The notes under the pieces: model-generated
The model's input: only the letters and a program-made list of their open reading frames with translations
Database searches by the model: none
What the model was told of the DNA's origin: nothing
Part shown: in pieces, positions 22,751-33,285 of the stretch
Position numbering within the stretch: the stretch's first letter is position 1
How the letters are laid out: each line of letters starts with the position of its first letter
Position numbers and translations under genes: made by a program
Assembly (NCBI GenBank): GCA_008477525.1
Contig: SPDT01000003.1
Coordinates: 992,001-1,056,000 of the forward strand
Reading direction: 5' to 3'
Length of the DNA stretch: 64,000 nt
Origin: Hypomyces perniciosus
Taxonomy: Eukaryota > Ascomycota > Sordariomycetes > Hypocreales > Hypocreaceae

Positions 22751-23398
22751 TTAGTTGACAGAAATGCGTCGTGGTTCGTGCTTCGCCGCCTTCGGCACAA
22801 CAATAGCGAGGATGCCATCCTTGAAGTTGGCGCTCACATTGTCCTGGCTCACGCGGGAAGGGAAGTTGAAGCTGCGAGAAAACTCGCCGATGCTGCGTTC
22901 CGTGAGCCAATACTTGGCGGTATCTGTTGACTTTTGGGTGGTAGCCTTTTCAACTTCTCCAGAGGGTGCAGTGGAAGTAACTTCATGAGAGGCGGCTTCG
23001 GGTTCATCTTCAACGGTGGCTTGGTGTGAGGCCTTGGGCTGCTCCTCGCCCTCGGTGATGGCACCGCTCATTGTCACACCTTCGAGTTGTTCAGCAGGGG
23101 GACTGCCAGCTGTGTAGGTGCGTTCGACCTTGCCGCGAATGAGCATGGTTTGCGGGTCTGTGAATTCGATGTGGACATCGTCCTTGTTCATGCCAGGAAG
23201 CTCGCCGTGGAGTTCATAGGCTTCGCTGGTCTCACGGACATCGAACCTGGGCTGCCACTGCGGAAGACCAGAGCGGCGACCATGGTGATGGTGTCCAGTA
23301 TTTGCTTGTCGAGAGTAGTTGTCAAAGTCCTCGAGGAGGCGGAAAAGGGGAGTGAAGGAGCTCTCAGGGGTGTAGAAGTTGCGCTGGAAGAAGGCCAT
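22751..23398 (-). CDS. HSP30/HSP20-family small heat-shock protein
   Basis: 215 codons from the ATG at 23396-23398; the frame is open further upstream, but MAFFQRNFYTPESSFTPLFR is the usual start of fungal HSP30 proteins, so the upstream part is taken as 5' leader. The alpha-crystallin domain begins with QPRFDVRETSEAYELHGELPG and DDVHIEF, is interrupted by an acidic Ser/Thr/Glu-rich insert of about 90 residues characteristic of the fungal group, and resumes with GEFSRSFNFPSRVSQDNV and NFKDGILAIVVPKA. These proteins are ATP-independent holdases that bind unfolding clients in the cytosol. Intact. Confidence 0.9.
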   Translation of the reverse strand: MAFFQRNFYTPESSFTPLFRLLEDFDNYSRQANTGHHHHGRRSGLPQWQPRFDVRETSEAYELHGELPGMNKDDVHIEFTDPQTMLIRGKVERTYTAGSPPAEQLEGVTMSGAITEGEEQPKASHQATVEDEPEAASHEVTSTAPSGEVEKATTQKSTDTAKYWLTERSIGEFSRSFNFPSRVSQDNVSANFKDGILAIVVPKAAKHEPRRISVN

Positions 23399-23600
23399 TG
23401 TGCAAGTGCGTCGAGGTCGTTGATGAAGAGATGTTCTGCAGATTGCTTGTTGCTTGTGTGTTGTGTTTGAAGTATGTTGTCTGATAGAGATGAGAATAAG
23501 TGGCGAGGGGATTGCGACTGGATTCTTTGTACTTGAAGTGGTGCGCTCGGAGATGGTTCTCCGAGGTTCGTGAATGTCCTTGAAAGTAGCCATTGGTGAA

Positions 23601-23608
23601 TTCTAGAA
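23601..23608 (-). promoter_or_regulatory. Heat-shock element (proximal)
   Basis: TTCTAGAA, preceded directly by another GAA, lies about 205 bp upstream of the HSP30 start. Alternating TTCnnGAA units are the binding pattern of heat-shock factor. Confidence 0.6.
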
Positions 23609-23704
23609 TAATGGTGCGATAACAATCATGCGATCGCGATGTTGGTGATGAAGAGGTGATTTCACGATGATGCTCGTATCGCGAAGAACTCACTGAGAGA
23701 TACT

Positions 23705-23714
23705 GGAAGCTTCC
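23705..23714 (-). promoter_or_regulatory. Heat-shock element (distal)
   Basis: GGAAGCTTCC is a perfect palindrome containing GAAnnTTC, followed by CAGCATCTTC. It lies about 310 bp upstream of the HSP30 ATG and supports heat induction of that gene. Confidence 0.65.
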
Positions 23715-23759
23715 AGCATCTTCGGTCGCTGATGGGCTACTGTAGGTGTGCTAACAACC

Positions 23760-25322
23760 TAGGACTGGTGGGGTCAGTACGTACCTCCAAGCCTTTCAAC
23801 ATCGAGTAAATCAAGGGATTGTTAAATAAATCACACAATAGTGAGATATTCAAAGGAGGAAGTATTTGCAATGCGGATTTTTCTTTGGTCGGTCGATTTA
23901 CATGTCCATTTTTTCAGTTCAAACACTACCGGTGATAGATATGTTTGGCGCAAGCAGGTGTTCATATAATGTGTAAATGTTCGTACGGACTACTACGGGT
24001 ACTTGTAGTTACCCTAACCCCAGCACCCCAACCTTCAACCTTCTCGTTGTCTGTCAGCTGTTTGGTCAGCCTCAACATTTCATTGTCCAGAAATGCAATC
24101 CAACAACGCGAGAACTGATGTTCTTGATGTGTCTTTCAAACGTGCATCGTTAATTCTCTAAATATGCAAACGTAGATAATAGAGGCAATAGGTGATGCCT
24201 CCGCAGTGACCGTCCAACCCAAGTCTCCAATTTATATTAAACAATAGTCATTATACTAAATAGGTATTATATATAATCTTTTCTTTCGTATTATTTTTTA
24301 ATAAGATTAAGAATATAAATAATTAATTTCTTTGCATTCGGGCAACAATGTCGATATCTTTTGTCGTTTAATGTTATGCAAACAGATTTGAACGAGTCTG
24401 GAATTGAAGCGACTGTCTTCACGACATTTCGCAGACCCCCAGATGCTGGATAGTATCGAAAAGTCAGACTTGAGCATGGAGGATATTTGCACAAATTACA
24501 CTTTGTAGCGTATCAGTGAACAGCAACCGCAGGTCAGCATCGTAAGTTTCGTCTTCGTTTATACTTAGCTGGAGAATATCAAGAGCCCGAACGTTGCACT
24601 AAAGGGATTTCGGCCCTCAAAAGACCGACATGTTTTCAGAATCGCTCACAAAGTCTGGAGTTCGGCCGTCGAGAATCCCGCCTGTCTGCCATGTCGGCGT
24701 CATCAGATACGACTTGCAGTACTTCTTGTGCTCTCCCCAATGCTGTGCTTGACAGTCGCGTCCACAATGCTATGTTGCTGCCGTTAAGAATACGACCCAG
24801 CTCTTGATCGGTGGCAGCAACTCATATGTAGCAAAAGATAACCCTTGCAAGCAAAACGTCCTTCGTTTTTTCAACTCAACTGGTGTGCAAAAAACAGAGA
24901 CTGCAAAGCACATTTCCCCGCGAATTGCTCTATAAGCAATCGTCATAGAAATACCAAAACAAGATAGGAAATTTTCCAAAAAAAATTATTTAAGATACTC
25001 AAAGATGCTGTGGTATTTATAAGCTTTTTAATGATTTTTTAAAACCCGCTATTTGAGGCTTTGTTTGTAGTCAAAAACCTTTTGCGGTCCCCCCCTTTTT
25101 CTTTTTCTTTTGCACACCGGTTGCCCCTCTCTATTCTTTACGCTGGAGATTTCTTTATTGGCAGCTTGATTGCTTTAGAAAAACATCTTTGCTCTCATCT
25201 CCACAGGATCCGAACGAGGTGCTCCTGTGAACGTCATTGACAGAATACTGTCAGCAGAGCCTGCTGCCACACACCCATTCGAGAGCTTGACGGTCTTCCG
25301 CCCCTCCAGTCACTCTGTAAGC
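23760..25322. other. Intergenic, no recognisable gene
   Basis: Partly AT-rich, with short ORFs only. Nothing recognised in 1.5 kb. Confidence 0.5.
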
Positions 25323-26332
25323 ATGGCAAACCCGAAGGACTATACTGTGGGCTGATGTGCGCCATAGTCACAGAATCTGTTGCCGCACAAAACCTTCTCG
25401 ACGAGAAGCACGGCCCACCTGAGCATGTCGCGCCAGGGGATACCAACAGCTATACACTAGGCAAAATTGGAAACCATAACGTCGTTATTGCTGTATTGCC
25501 CGATGGAGAGTATGGAACAACAGCTACAGCAAATGTTGCCAGCGGCATGCTGCGCACGTTTCGCAATATTAGGATTGGCCTGATGGTCGGCATTGGTGGT
25601 GGCGCTCCAAGCCGAAGGCACGACATCCGGCTGGGCGACATCGTGGTTAGCACACCTCGTGATGGACGGGGTGGTGTGATGCAGTATGATTTTGGGAAAA
25701 CGATCCAGAATCAGGCATTTCGAATTACTGGGTTCTTGAACCAGCCTCCCACGCTCCTAAGGGCAGCAGTCAGTAATATCAGGGCCCAATACGAGAACGA
25801 GGGTCATCAACTTGATGACACTATCAGGAAGATTATCGAAAAGAACCCAAGACTCCGGGAGAAATACGAGCGACCACCCCCAAGCAGTGATAGATTATAT
25901 CAATCGGTCGTCACCAATCTTCTTAACGACGAAATATCCAATGCGGAAGTTTACGGAGATGATCCGTCAAGGCTCGTAAAACGAAAGCCCCGGGAGGATG
26001 ACTACGAGGATAATCCGGCCGTCCATTACGGCTTGATTTCGTCGGCGAACCAACTGATGAAAGATGCTCAGGTTAGGGACAAGCTTGCCGTGGAAAAGGA
26101 CGTCCTGTGCTTCGAAATGGAAGCCGCAGGGTTAATGAACCACTTCCCCTGCCTGATTATCCGGGGCATATGCGACTACTCTGACACCCATAAGAACAAG
26201 CAGTGGCAGGGGTATGCAGCAATGGCAGCAGCTGCATATGCGAAGGACCTTCTCATTCGAATCCCGCCTGAAAAAGTTGAGGCCGAGAAACCCGACCGAA
26301 GGGTTTGGTCCTGCGGGTCAGTTATTTTCTGA
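25323..26332 (+). pseudogene. PNP_UDP-type effector domain of a fungal NLR, truncated
   Basis: The frame from 25355 encodes a purine-nucleoside-phosphorylase-like domain as found at the N-terminus of fungal NACHT/NB-ARC receptors: NVVIAVLPDGEYGT, IRIGLMVGIGGGAPS, DIRLGDIVVSTPRDG, FEMEAAGLMNHFPCLIIRG and CDYSDTHKNKQWQGYAAMA. The family's normal start, MANPKDYTVG, is present at 25323 but in another frame; a single missing G after GGCTG near 25350 would restore the join. No NACHT or repeat domain follows, so it is an isolated effector module. Such domains are thought to act on nucleosides or nucleotides when the NLR fires. Could still be translated from Met 25355. Confidence 0.8.
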
Positions 26333-26800
26333 TCAACCTGGTACCATCCTTCAACCCGGCACTGCCCTTCCACCTGGAAGCAACAGTCAGTCTGGGAACG
26401 ATAACAAAGCAGTCATGCTCTCGCCTCGGACAATGATTGGACATTCAGTTTTCCCTATTGGTGAAGTGGAGAGGTTTTTGGAACTTGGTTCTGATGTTTG
26501 TCGTCGGCGATTGGACGATGTGTCTCGTTCGCTCTTTGGGCATCACCCCACGTTTTGGGCTGCCAGCATTGATTGGAGGGAGTCTCAGAGAATAGCTGAG
26601 CGTTTCCTTGTTAAGAATGGTTTTTCGTAGAGGTTCGGTCGCATTCCAAACACCACTGACTCGACTGCTCCTCCGCGTTATGTTGATACACCTTCTTCCA
26701 TGAGGGCTGTATCTAGACTAATACAGGGCTATGGCCAGCAGTATGTGCGGAATTATGTTTGGGATGATATGATGCATTTTTGTGAGGCGATCGATTGCTA
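26333..26800 (+). other. Unidentified open frames downstream of the PNP domain
   Basis: A frame to 26630 (PRTMIGHSVFPIGEVERFLE, ERFLVKNGFS) and, after a TAG, its in-frame continuation (MRAVSRLIQGYGQQYVRNYV) look coding but match no family I know. They may be the remains of a sequence inserted at the point where the NLR was truncated. Confidence 0.3.
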
Positions 26801-26837
26801 TTCTTTATGAAGCTATTCCTGTTACTTAGCTCACACC

Positions 26838-27790
26838 AATAGCGATTCTTTAGATGGGCCTTCGGGGCATGCCAGGCATGTTCAATTGGGCCAGGTCTGG
26901 CGAATGAGGCGGAAAGTCGATATACTCGGTTACGTGGATTTGAAGCTATGCTGTGGTGCTTATTGCAGTATGAATTCCGGCGTTATCGTGCTGGAACATC
27001 CGTGTACCATCGTAATGTGAAAGAAGACTTTCTTCTAGAGCTTTCGGATAGCTTTTGGCAGTATATACTCTCTTCCGGCTCGTCTTATCGCGTTCCATGA
27101 TTATTAGGTTAGTCCTATCCCCTTTCCAGATACCTACCCATACCATTAAAGAGATCTGTTGGATTATACTGTTATGTAATCAGCCTGAACATATCATCAA
27201 AAAGTGTATGTTTTTCTTTTCTTTTTTTTCCCTCTCCTGCTAATTGGCTTCCTCCCCCGCTATCTTTATACACGAAGAGAGGCTGCGTAAGCATTCCTTT
27301 AAGTAGCATTTAGCCGTGAAAGTGAGGCTGTCGACCTCGTATTCCCATCACCACATTCCGATATTATCCGACAAGATCTTTGACTTCCCATGGATTGTAG
27401 CGTTGACCATAGCCCTGTGGAACTTCTCATAAGGCTTCCGGAATACCCAGCCGCGCCTGTTATTGGGCTGGTTTTGCAAAGAAGACTTACCCGAGAAGAT
27501 GGCCTGGATAGCAGTTAGCATATATTTTCAGGGGTTGTTTTCAGAACGCAAGACCTCTGTCAATTCTTCTTCACGGCCTTCCCAATCTTGTGCGAATTGT
27601 AGCCGAAGGGCTGCTGTTTCTTCTAATCTCTCAATCCGTTGCATTGACTTCCACTCGCGTTTATATTCCTTCTGCAAAGCATGTCGGATTGTATTCAAAC
27701 TAACACGCCCACCCGTTAAACCGACAAGCCCGTTCCACTAATACAGGTGGACCTGGAGACGCAATGCTGCTTGCTGAGAACGCAAAACCG
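26838..27790 (-). mobile_element. Degenerate Tc1/mariner-like transposase
   Basis: Minus-strand pieces in several frames follow the order of a fungal Tc1 transposase: VSLNTIRHALQKEYKREWKS, AIFSGKSSLQNQPNNRRGWV (the first catalytic Asp appears as Gly), MVNATIHGKSK, MVWVGIWKGDRTNLIIMERD, GTRMFQHDNAGIHTA (second Asp present) and NVTEYIDFPPHSPDLAQLN. Multiple stops and shifts make it inactive. Confidence 0.75.
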
Positions 27791-27867
27791 GCCCGACTAA
27801 TCGTGCTCCACTTTCCGTACGATACCTATCCATCCGGATTAGATTTCCTGAAGAGAAAATGGAGAGT

Positions 27868-27952
27868 ATTATGGAAACACACATGTACACTATCTAAAGT
27901 TGCCCTTTCGGCCAGAGCCGCCGGGCGTTAATAAATAAAATGTAAATTGTAT
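27868..27952 (+). mobile_element. LINE family 1 3' tail (short)
   Basis: GAAACACACATGTACACTAT, AAAGTTGCCCTTTCGGCC, AGAGCCGCCGGGCG and an AATAAAATGTAAATTGT tail. Only the last 85 bp of the LINE are present, a very short 5'-truncated insertion beside the Tc1 remnant. Confidence 0.8.
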
Positions 27953-28014
27953 AGGCTCGCCTATTTTTTGACCAATAAGAAGATAGCTTTTTTTTTTTTA
28001 CTTTTTACAGTTAA

Positions 28015-28400
28015 GAGCGAAATGGGCGCCCTGTCAATACACTTTCCAGATTTCTAAGCACGGACCACTAGTACCTGCGGTATACATTTATATATGTGGC
28101 CATTACTGGACCGTCGAAACTGGCTTTAAAATTGCCTTATAAACCTAGCCTATTATGGACTTACAAAACTAGGCCGCGGGGAGGAAGTACCTTTAAGGTC
28201 CTAAGAAGTATATAGAGCCATCGGCATACATAGCACGTGAATTGTAGACAGTGCAAAGGCTAATACAAAATACGAAATACTCGTCCCTTGGTACATACTC
28301 CGTACATACCCTTAAATTTAACTATATGTCAAGTGGGCTGTGAATTATATGCGCATTTATATGTCAATTGTTTTCTTACTTTCTGCCTTAGCGCAACCTA
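28015..28400. repeat. Diverged direct duplication, copy 1
   Basis: AT-rich sequence matching 28652-29130 in order: TAAGCACGGACCA, GGCTTTAAAATTGCC, TTATAAACCT, AAGTATATAGAGC, AATACGAAATA, AACTATATG, ATTATATGCG, AGCGCAA. Substitutions are mostly transitions, compatible with RIP. Nature unknown. Confidence 0.65.
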
Positions 28401-28651
28401 AAGCAATTTATAAATGATCCAAGATAATGTAAATATGATTTTTCTACTATTCTACAATTCGTTGGATGTTATATCATTGGTTTATGGCAAGTCGACGTCT
28501 AACAACCAAGGTGCCAAGGATGCTTGTTTACATAGTAAGGTCATTCACTCGGCTTGGATAAGTATAGCTCCAGCTTCCCCACATTAATACCATTATCCTC
28601 ACTTTGGCCTAGGCATTCCACTTTACCGGCTCTTATATACAGTTAGTACAT

Positions 28652-29130
28652 AGCGAAATCGCTGTCCTCTTTACACTCTTCGTGATTTTATAAGCACGGA
28701 CCATCAATACATACTCATACATGTATACAAGGCTATTACTAGATAGTCGAAAAGTGGCTTTAAAATTGCCTTATAAACCTGTCACGTTCCGAGCACGTTT
28801 CCCTTATATACAGTTGGTACCGTTATGATCATTGCTACAAATGCGATTATTAGCCCATTCTTTTGCCTATTGGCGTGACGGTATAACGGTTCGTTACAAA
28901 ACCCCAGTTTATTATGGATTTTACTGCAGGAAGGAAATACCTTCAAGGTTTTACAAAGTATATAGAGCTCTCTATAAACTACATGAATTATAGATAGTGT
29001 TAAAGCTAACCTAAAATACGAAATATTCCTCGCTCGGTATATATCCTTAAAATTAACTATATGCCAAGTCGGCTGTAAATTATATGCGATTTATATATTA
29101 ATTTTCCCCTACTAATACGCCTCAGCGCAA
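28652..29130. repeat. Diverged direct duplication, copy 2 with internal insertion
   Basis: Same order of blocks as 28015-28400, but about 105-125 bp are inserted after TTATAAACCT (about 28779-28905). The insert repeats the word CTTATATACAGTTGGTAC, which also occurs just before copy 2, so it may be a partial third unit. Confidence 0.6.
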
Positions 29131-29332
29131 TATACAGCGATATTAAACTCTTAAAAGACAAGATTGCATTTTCATTCATAAAAGAGAAAGAGAAAATGGC
29201 TACAGAGTAAAGGCTACTGAATTTCTTCTCTCTACGTTATACACAAGCCAGATAATTGCTCGCTAGTATAATATAGGCGACATAACTCTCCAATCAGCAT
29301 GCATATAGATACATATGAAATCACATACTCCC

Positions 29333-29497
29333 TGTGACGATCCGGGTTGATTCTCAAGGGATAAACCGAGGTTCGTGGGTTTATGTTGACAGAGAGGTCA
29401 GGGATAAATACTGAGCAGGGTAACGTAGTCACGATTCTGTAGAACAGGCGGTTCTGGTGAATGCAATTGTTAACGAGTGTCTAAGTAACTATACTAA
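29333..29497 (-). mobile_element. Partial LTR of family 2
   Basis: Starts TGTGACGATCCGGGTTG, the reverse complement of the 3' end of the solo LTR at 17642-18029, and matches it through CTAAGTAACTATACTAA. Beyond 29497 the match stops, so the other half is missing. Confidence 0.8.
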
Positions 29498-29718
29498 ACG
29501 AGTGACTCTTGGAAGGGGTCCCGTTTCGAGGGGGAAATGGCAGGGGTAGAGCGGACAGAATTGATTGGCGCAAAAGCTGGAACGGGGCCCGTTCCAGGAC
29601 ACAATAGTAGTTGAATTGAGCGTCCCAATTAATACCCCTTATAAAATAGCCTAGCCGTGAATTTGGCATGTCTGACTCTTCCCGTCTTGGGGTATTGTGT
29701 TACCGCCTGATACATTAA

Positions 29719-30130
29719 TTAGTCGACTAATAAACTTACTCCGGACTTAGGTATTATATAGTTCTTGGGCACTTACCTGCGTCTATTAAATATGCATATC
29801 CTTTCAAAGCATTAAAGGTCCACTGGACGCGTTTATATTCCTTGGGCCATTTATAGAGTTTGCCTTCACATTTAAAGGTGCCAGGGCTTGACTGATCTGC
29901 CCAGAAGAATCCCCAACCATCATTAATTCCACTGTAAGAATTGCCTGCGTAAATTAAATGGTTGGCGCCACTGCTATCTTGCACCCAGCCTCGAAATTTG
30001 CCCGCATTGAATACCTATAGATAATTTTAGTAAATAATAAAATTCAAAGCAATCGCAGGATACATACAACTTGGGTAGCCGATGCGATAGTGGCTAAAGC
30101 CAGAAGTGCCACAGGTTTAATAAACACCAT
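29719..30130 (-). CDS. Small secreted protein, three exons
   Basis: Exon 1 30068-30130, intron 30015-30067 (GTATGT...CTATAG), exon 2 29777-30014, intron 29727-29776 (GTAAGT...TTAG) and an 8-bp exon 3 ending in TAA give 102 residues. The first 18 (MVFIKPVALLALATIASA) form a textbook signal peptide with an Ala-Ser-Ala cleavage site. The mature part is aromatic and glycine-rich (GWGFFWADQSSPGTFKCEGK, YKWPKEYKRVQWTF) with one cysteine, or two if the second intron is retained. I do not recognise the family. Its size, secretion signal and transposon-rich setting fit an effector-like protein, but function is unknown. The last splice is the least certain part. Confidence 0.65.
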
Positions 30131-30819
30131 TGTAAATATAGAGATTAACAGATAGGAGGAGCAATAAGCAAAATCGTAAGGGTTAATGAGTTTACTATCA
30201 GGTTTTTATAAGTAGAGGGGCCCCATCCTCTCTTTACATTTCATTAAGTAGGCTAGGATTCCATTCTCCTAGTTAGATTCTTACATATACGTAAAAGACT
30301 ATTATATCATTTACTTTACGTCTTACATTCTTCTAGACTATCTCCACCCCAGTAAATCCTTTACTAATAGTTTAATCCCTATATAGTATCCTTTACTATA
30401 ATACAGACTAGTATTTAATCCACCAATAATACGCAATTATCGTTGCTGCCGGGCGATCTGTAAATTAGTGGGGGAGCTATTTTCATTTTCCCTTCAGCTA
30501 TATATATTATCCCTGCATTAAAGCCAAAACTTAGCCTAACCTTATATAGGGCTAAAAAGTGCTTATGAACTATTGGTGCTTAACGTATAAGACACTTGCT
30601 TTCCTTTGTCCAATAAATGGCCTATAGAATATTCCAGGTATTCATTTAGCTATAAGATCTTGTTAATATGTGGATGTACTCTGTATATAGTATAACCGCT
30701 CCCTGTCACTTAGTGTATTGGGAGATCCACACTTTAGCGCTTATCTTCCTAATACTCCTTCTCTTATATATACTAGGTGTAAGAAGAATCCTTGTATCGG
30801 CCCCATTACGCCCGGTTAC
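30131..30819. other. Intergenic, AT-rich
   Basis: Promoter side of the secreted-protein gene and the 3' flank of the hydrolase relic; no other feature recognised. Confidence 0.5.
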
Positions 30820-31380
30820 TTAGTATCTATAGAGTGAGTAACAACCCCCTCCCTCAGGAAGTGCGGAAGAGTCGGAGATTAGAGAGACAAGGAAGACGAT
30901 ACCACGCGTAGCTCTTCTAATAAAAGCATACTCATTTTGGGCCATAGCGAGGACCTTCATCAAGATGACGCCCCCGAGGCACGATGCAATAAAGAGGATT
31001 GGGTGGTTTTTCTTTTCGGGGTTATGTCTTTTGATGGCGTCGAGCAAACACCGAGAAAACTCCTCTTCTGTCTTCTGTGTCAAGTTTGATGGTACGAACA
31101 TGTCGGCCGGCCAGTCGCACGTAAAAATTCGAGCCTGTCCCACTTTGCTCGGAAGCATATGCAAATCAGCCAGCCAGTTGACACCAGCCTTGTTGCGGTC
31201 CTTAGATCGCCATATCCACGTGTCCGGTGACTTCGTGTCCAGGCCATGAATGGCAATGATGTCGATATCAGTTGCAATATCCGTGCCAGGATTAGGGTGG
31301 ACCTGCGTAAGATGGAAACCTCGCGGTTGCTGGGCCATTGGGTTAATGACGGTTGGTAACGGTGCCTCCCCGGTTCTCAT
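30820..31380 (-). pseudogene. Alpha/beta-hydrolase effector domain of a fungal NLR, truncated
   Basis: 186 codons. DIDIIAIHGLDTKSPDTWIW, VNWLADLHMLPSKVGQARIF and TCDWPADMF are the hallmark blocks of the hydrolase (SesB/DUF676-like) domain at the N-terminus of many fungal NB-ARC or NACHT proteins. The nucleophile elbow reads FIASCLGGVILMK, so the position usually held by Ser in GxSxG aligns with Cys. The frame follows the family to RRATRGIVFL and then diverges and stops, removing the rest of the domain and the whole receptor. The TPR tail at 32640-33019 lies nearby on the other strand. Confidence 0.75.
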
Positions 31381-31699
31381 TCCTGTGGGAAAGCTGGATT
31401 ATAGGGCTCGCTGTAAAGGCTTTAAGGTCACAGAGCCATACGCGAGAACTAATGCCGAGCGTAGGATGCCGCAAAGCAAGGGTGAAGAGCTTTGGCAAAT
31501 GTAGTGCGCCCAGTAGACGTTGGGCAGAAACTCCTAAGACTGTGATGGCGTGGACGCGGGGCGAGCCGGTTAGACTATTAATGGTGGATGACATGTGCGG
31601 GACGACCTGGAGGTACAGCGACTCAGCAAAAGTTTCACGTCGATACACATTTCTTGAGAGACTAAACGCACGGACCAATAGGCACATAAAGATACTTCT

Positions 31700-32280
31700 A
31701 ATACAGTGTATTAATGCCTGGCCGCTAAGCCGAAAGGGCAACTTTAGCTGGTATACATGTGTGCTTCTCAAGTTTTCCACATCTCCTTGCAGCCTATACA
31801 GTATCCTTCTCCTGTTTATCCTGTCTGGTATTCCTTAATTCTACGCGTTCCCGTGGTTCAGTGATGTTTTATTAGCAAGCAAGCTTAGAGGCGATTCTAC
31901 AAGTGTTCAGTGTCCTATCTTCGGCGACTGAAGCGTTGCCTGCTGTTCGTACCACGAGGTAATGTGGTTTGGGTCGGCTGTAAAGTGTCCCCCCACCGTT
32001 AGTTTGCATCGTAGTCGGCTGGTGGCCATTGCGAACCGGATTGTCGCTCACACTGCTTCTAGGTTTGGTGTCCATTTATTATTGTCTGAGGACAACTTTC
32101 CTCCTAAGTAAAAGGACATGTTGCCTCTTTGTGTTTCCGTACATTGGAGCATCTATTCAGTGTGTTATCCCCTTTCTGCATCTAAAGAGGAAGTAATCAA
32201 CCGTCTCTCTTTCACGTCCGCAATCACATGGATCTGACGGTGCAGCATTGATGCGAGAGAGGTAGGTGTTCAATCTTGGC
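31700..32280 (-). mobile_element. LINE family 1 3' end with ORF2 zinc finger
   Basis: On the minus strand, MPRLNTYLSRINAAPSDPCD and CGRERETVDYFLFRC form the LINE C-terminal zinc finger, followed by a decayed ORF2 terminus and the 3' UTR (GCAGGCAACGCTTCAGTCGC, AAAGTTGCCCTTTCGGC). The tail end is near 31700. A TATTGTATTGTATTG run sits immediately beyond its 5' truncation point at 32281. Confidence 0.75.
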
Positions 32281-32639
32281 ATATTGTATTGTATTGTATC
32301 TGTCGCAACCGCGCAGGGTTAAGCGTTACCGGTTCCATTCTGGGAAATTGCGTCTTGTCGAGTAGCGCCCCTTGCCTATTCTTTAGCTATCCTAAGCCAT
32401 TCATTTTCTTCGCTTATGGGAATCCATAGGACTGTCACTATATTCCGGTTTTCCCACAACCCATTAATCGAGTCGTAGATACATCGGACATATGTATTCT
32501 TGCCCCGACTATCAGTGCAGTTATTTAAGTATAAGCACGGCTGCTTTATTACTCGTCAGCAGCGCGATGCTCCGGTGGCACGGTTATTGACAAGCAGGGT
32601 AGCTAGGATTCAAGTGTCCTGCGGGGTAATCGTAATTGA

Positions 32640-33019
32640 CAAAGGCAACTTCGCGATGCGGGGGTCATGCATGAACGAGCACTCCGGGGCTACGAGAAGG
32701 TATTGGGACCTGAACATACATCAACGCTCGATATAGCCAGCAATCCGGGTCTTCTCTATGTAGCGGGGGCTATATACAAACAAGCACTCTAAGGTTACGA
32801 AAAGACTTTAGGCAACCTAGAGACCTACCCCCTATACTTAATGCTATGGAGAACCTTCTGCATAGGCTCAATAGGGCGGGGGAAGCACGACTGTATTACA
32901 CCCGGGCAGATGTTGGGCTTCGAACTGTGTATGGATCCCAGAGCGAGTGGTACCAAAGCGTAGTCTCTAAGTTACAATTAGAGGCTAAATCGGATTCCTT
33001 TTTCAGCAAACCCTTTTGA
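32640..33019 (+). pseudogene. TPR repeat tail of a fungal NLR (relic)
   Basis: One plus-strand frame reads RALRGYEKVLGPEHTSTLDI, YKQAL, a TAA, GYEKTLGNLETYP and then, in a second frame, MENLLHRLNRAGEARLYYTR and VYGSQSEWYQSVVSKLQLEA. These are kinesin-light-chain-type TPRs of 42 residues, as found at the C-terminus of fungal NB-ARC/NACHT receptors, ending with the family's usual closing helix. Stops and shifts make it a relic. The ORF called on the opposite strand here is a shadow. Confidence 0.7.
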
Positions 33020-33285
33020 AAATTCAAGTGCGCGGACTGGCCAAACACTTTGGGGCACTTAGTGGATACTCTGGAGTTCCTTGCCAGGTACGGAGTATAG
33101 AGTACTCTGTAGTACCCTGTAAATATTTCCGGACTCCTGAGCTCGCAAGTTCCCTCCACAAGCCTTTCCAATCCTGCGAATTTCACACTTAGGTCCCGTT
33201 TATCGCTTCAAAACGCCGACATCAACGAAACCAACTGCATTTTGTACCACCAGCCCCCCCGCCAGCTTTCAACTCAATCACGCCA

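Noticed and set aside
23087..23625. ORFs on both strands across the HSP30 gene and its leader
   Set aside because: Shadows of the HSP30 frame; the upstream in-frame extension beyond Met 23398 is low-complexity leader sequence.
28652..29130. The 28.0-29.1-kb repeats as an LTR pair
   Set aside because: I could not find TG...CA ends, a primer-binding site or a TSD, so I list them only as a direct duplication.
32896..33186. Minus-strand ORF of 96 codons
   Set aside because: It overlaps the TPR tail on the plus strand, which explains the open frame.
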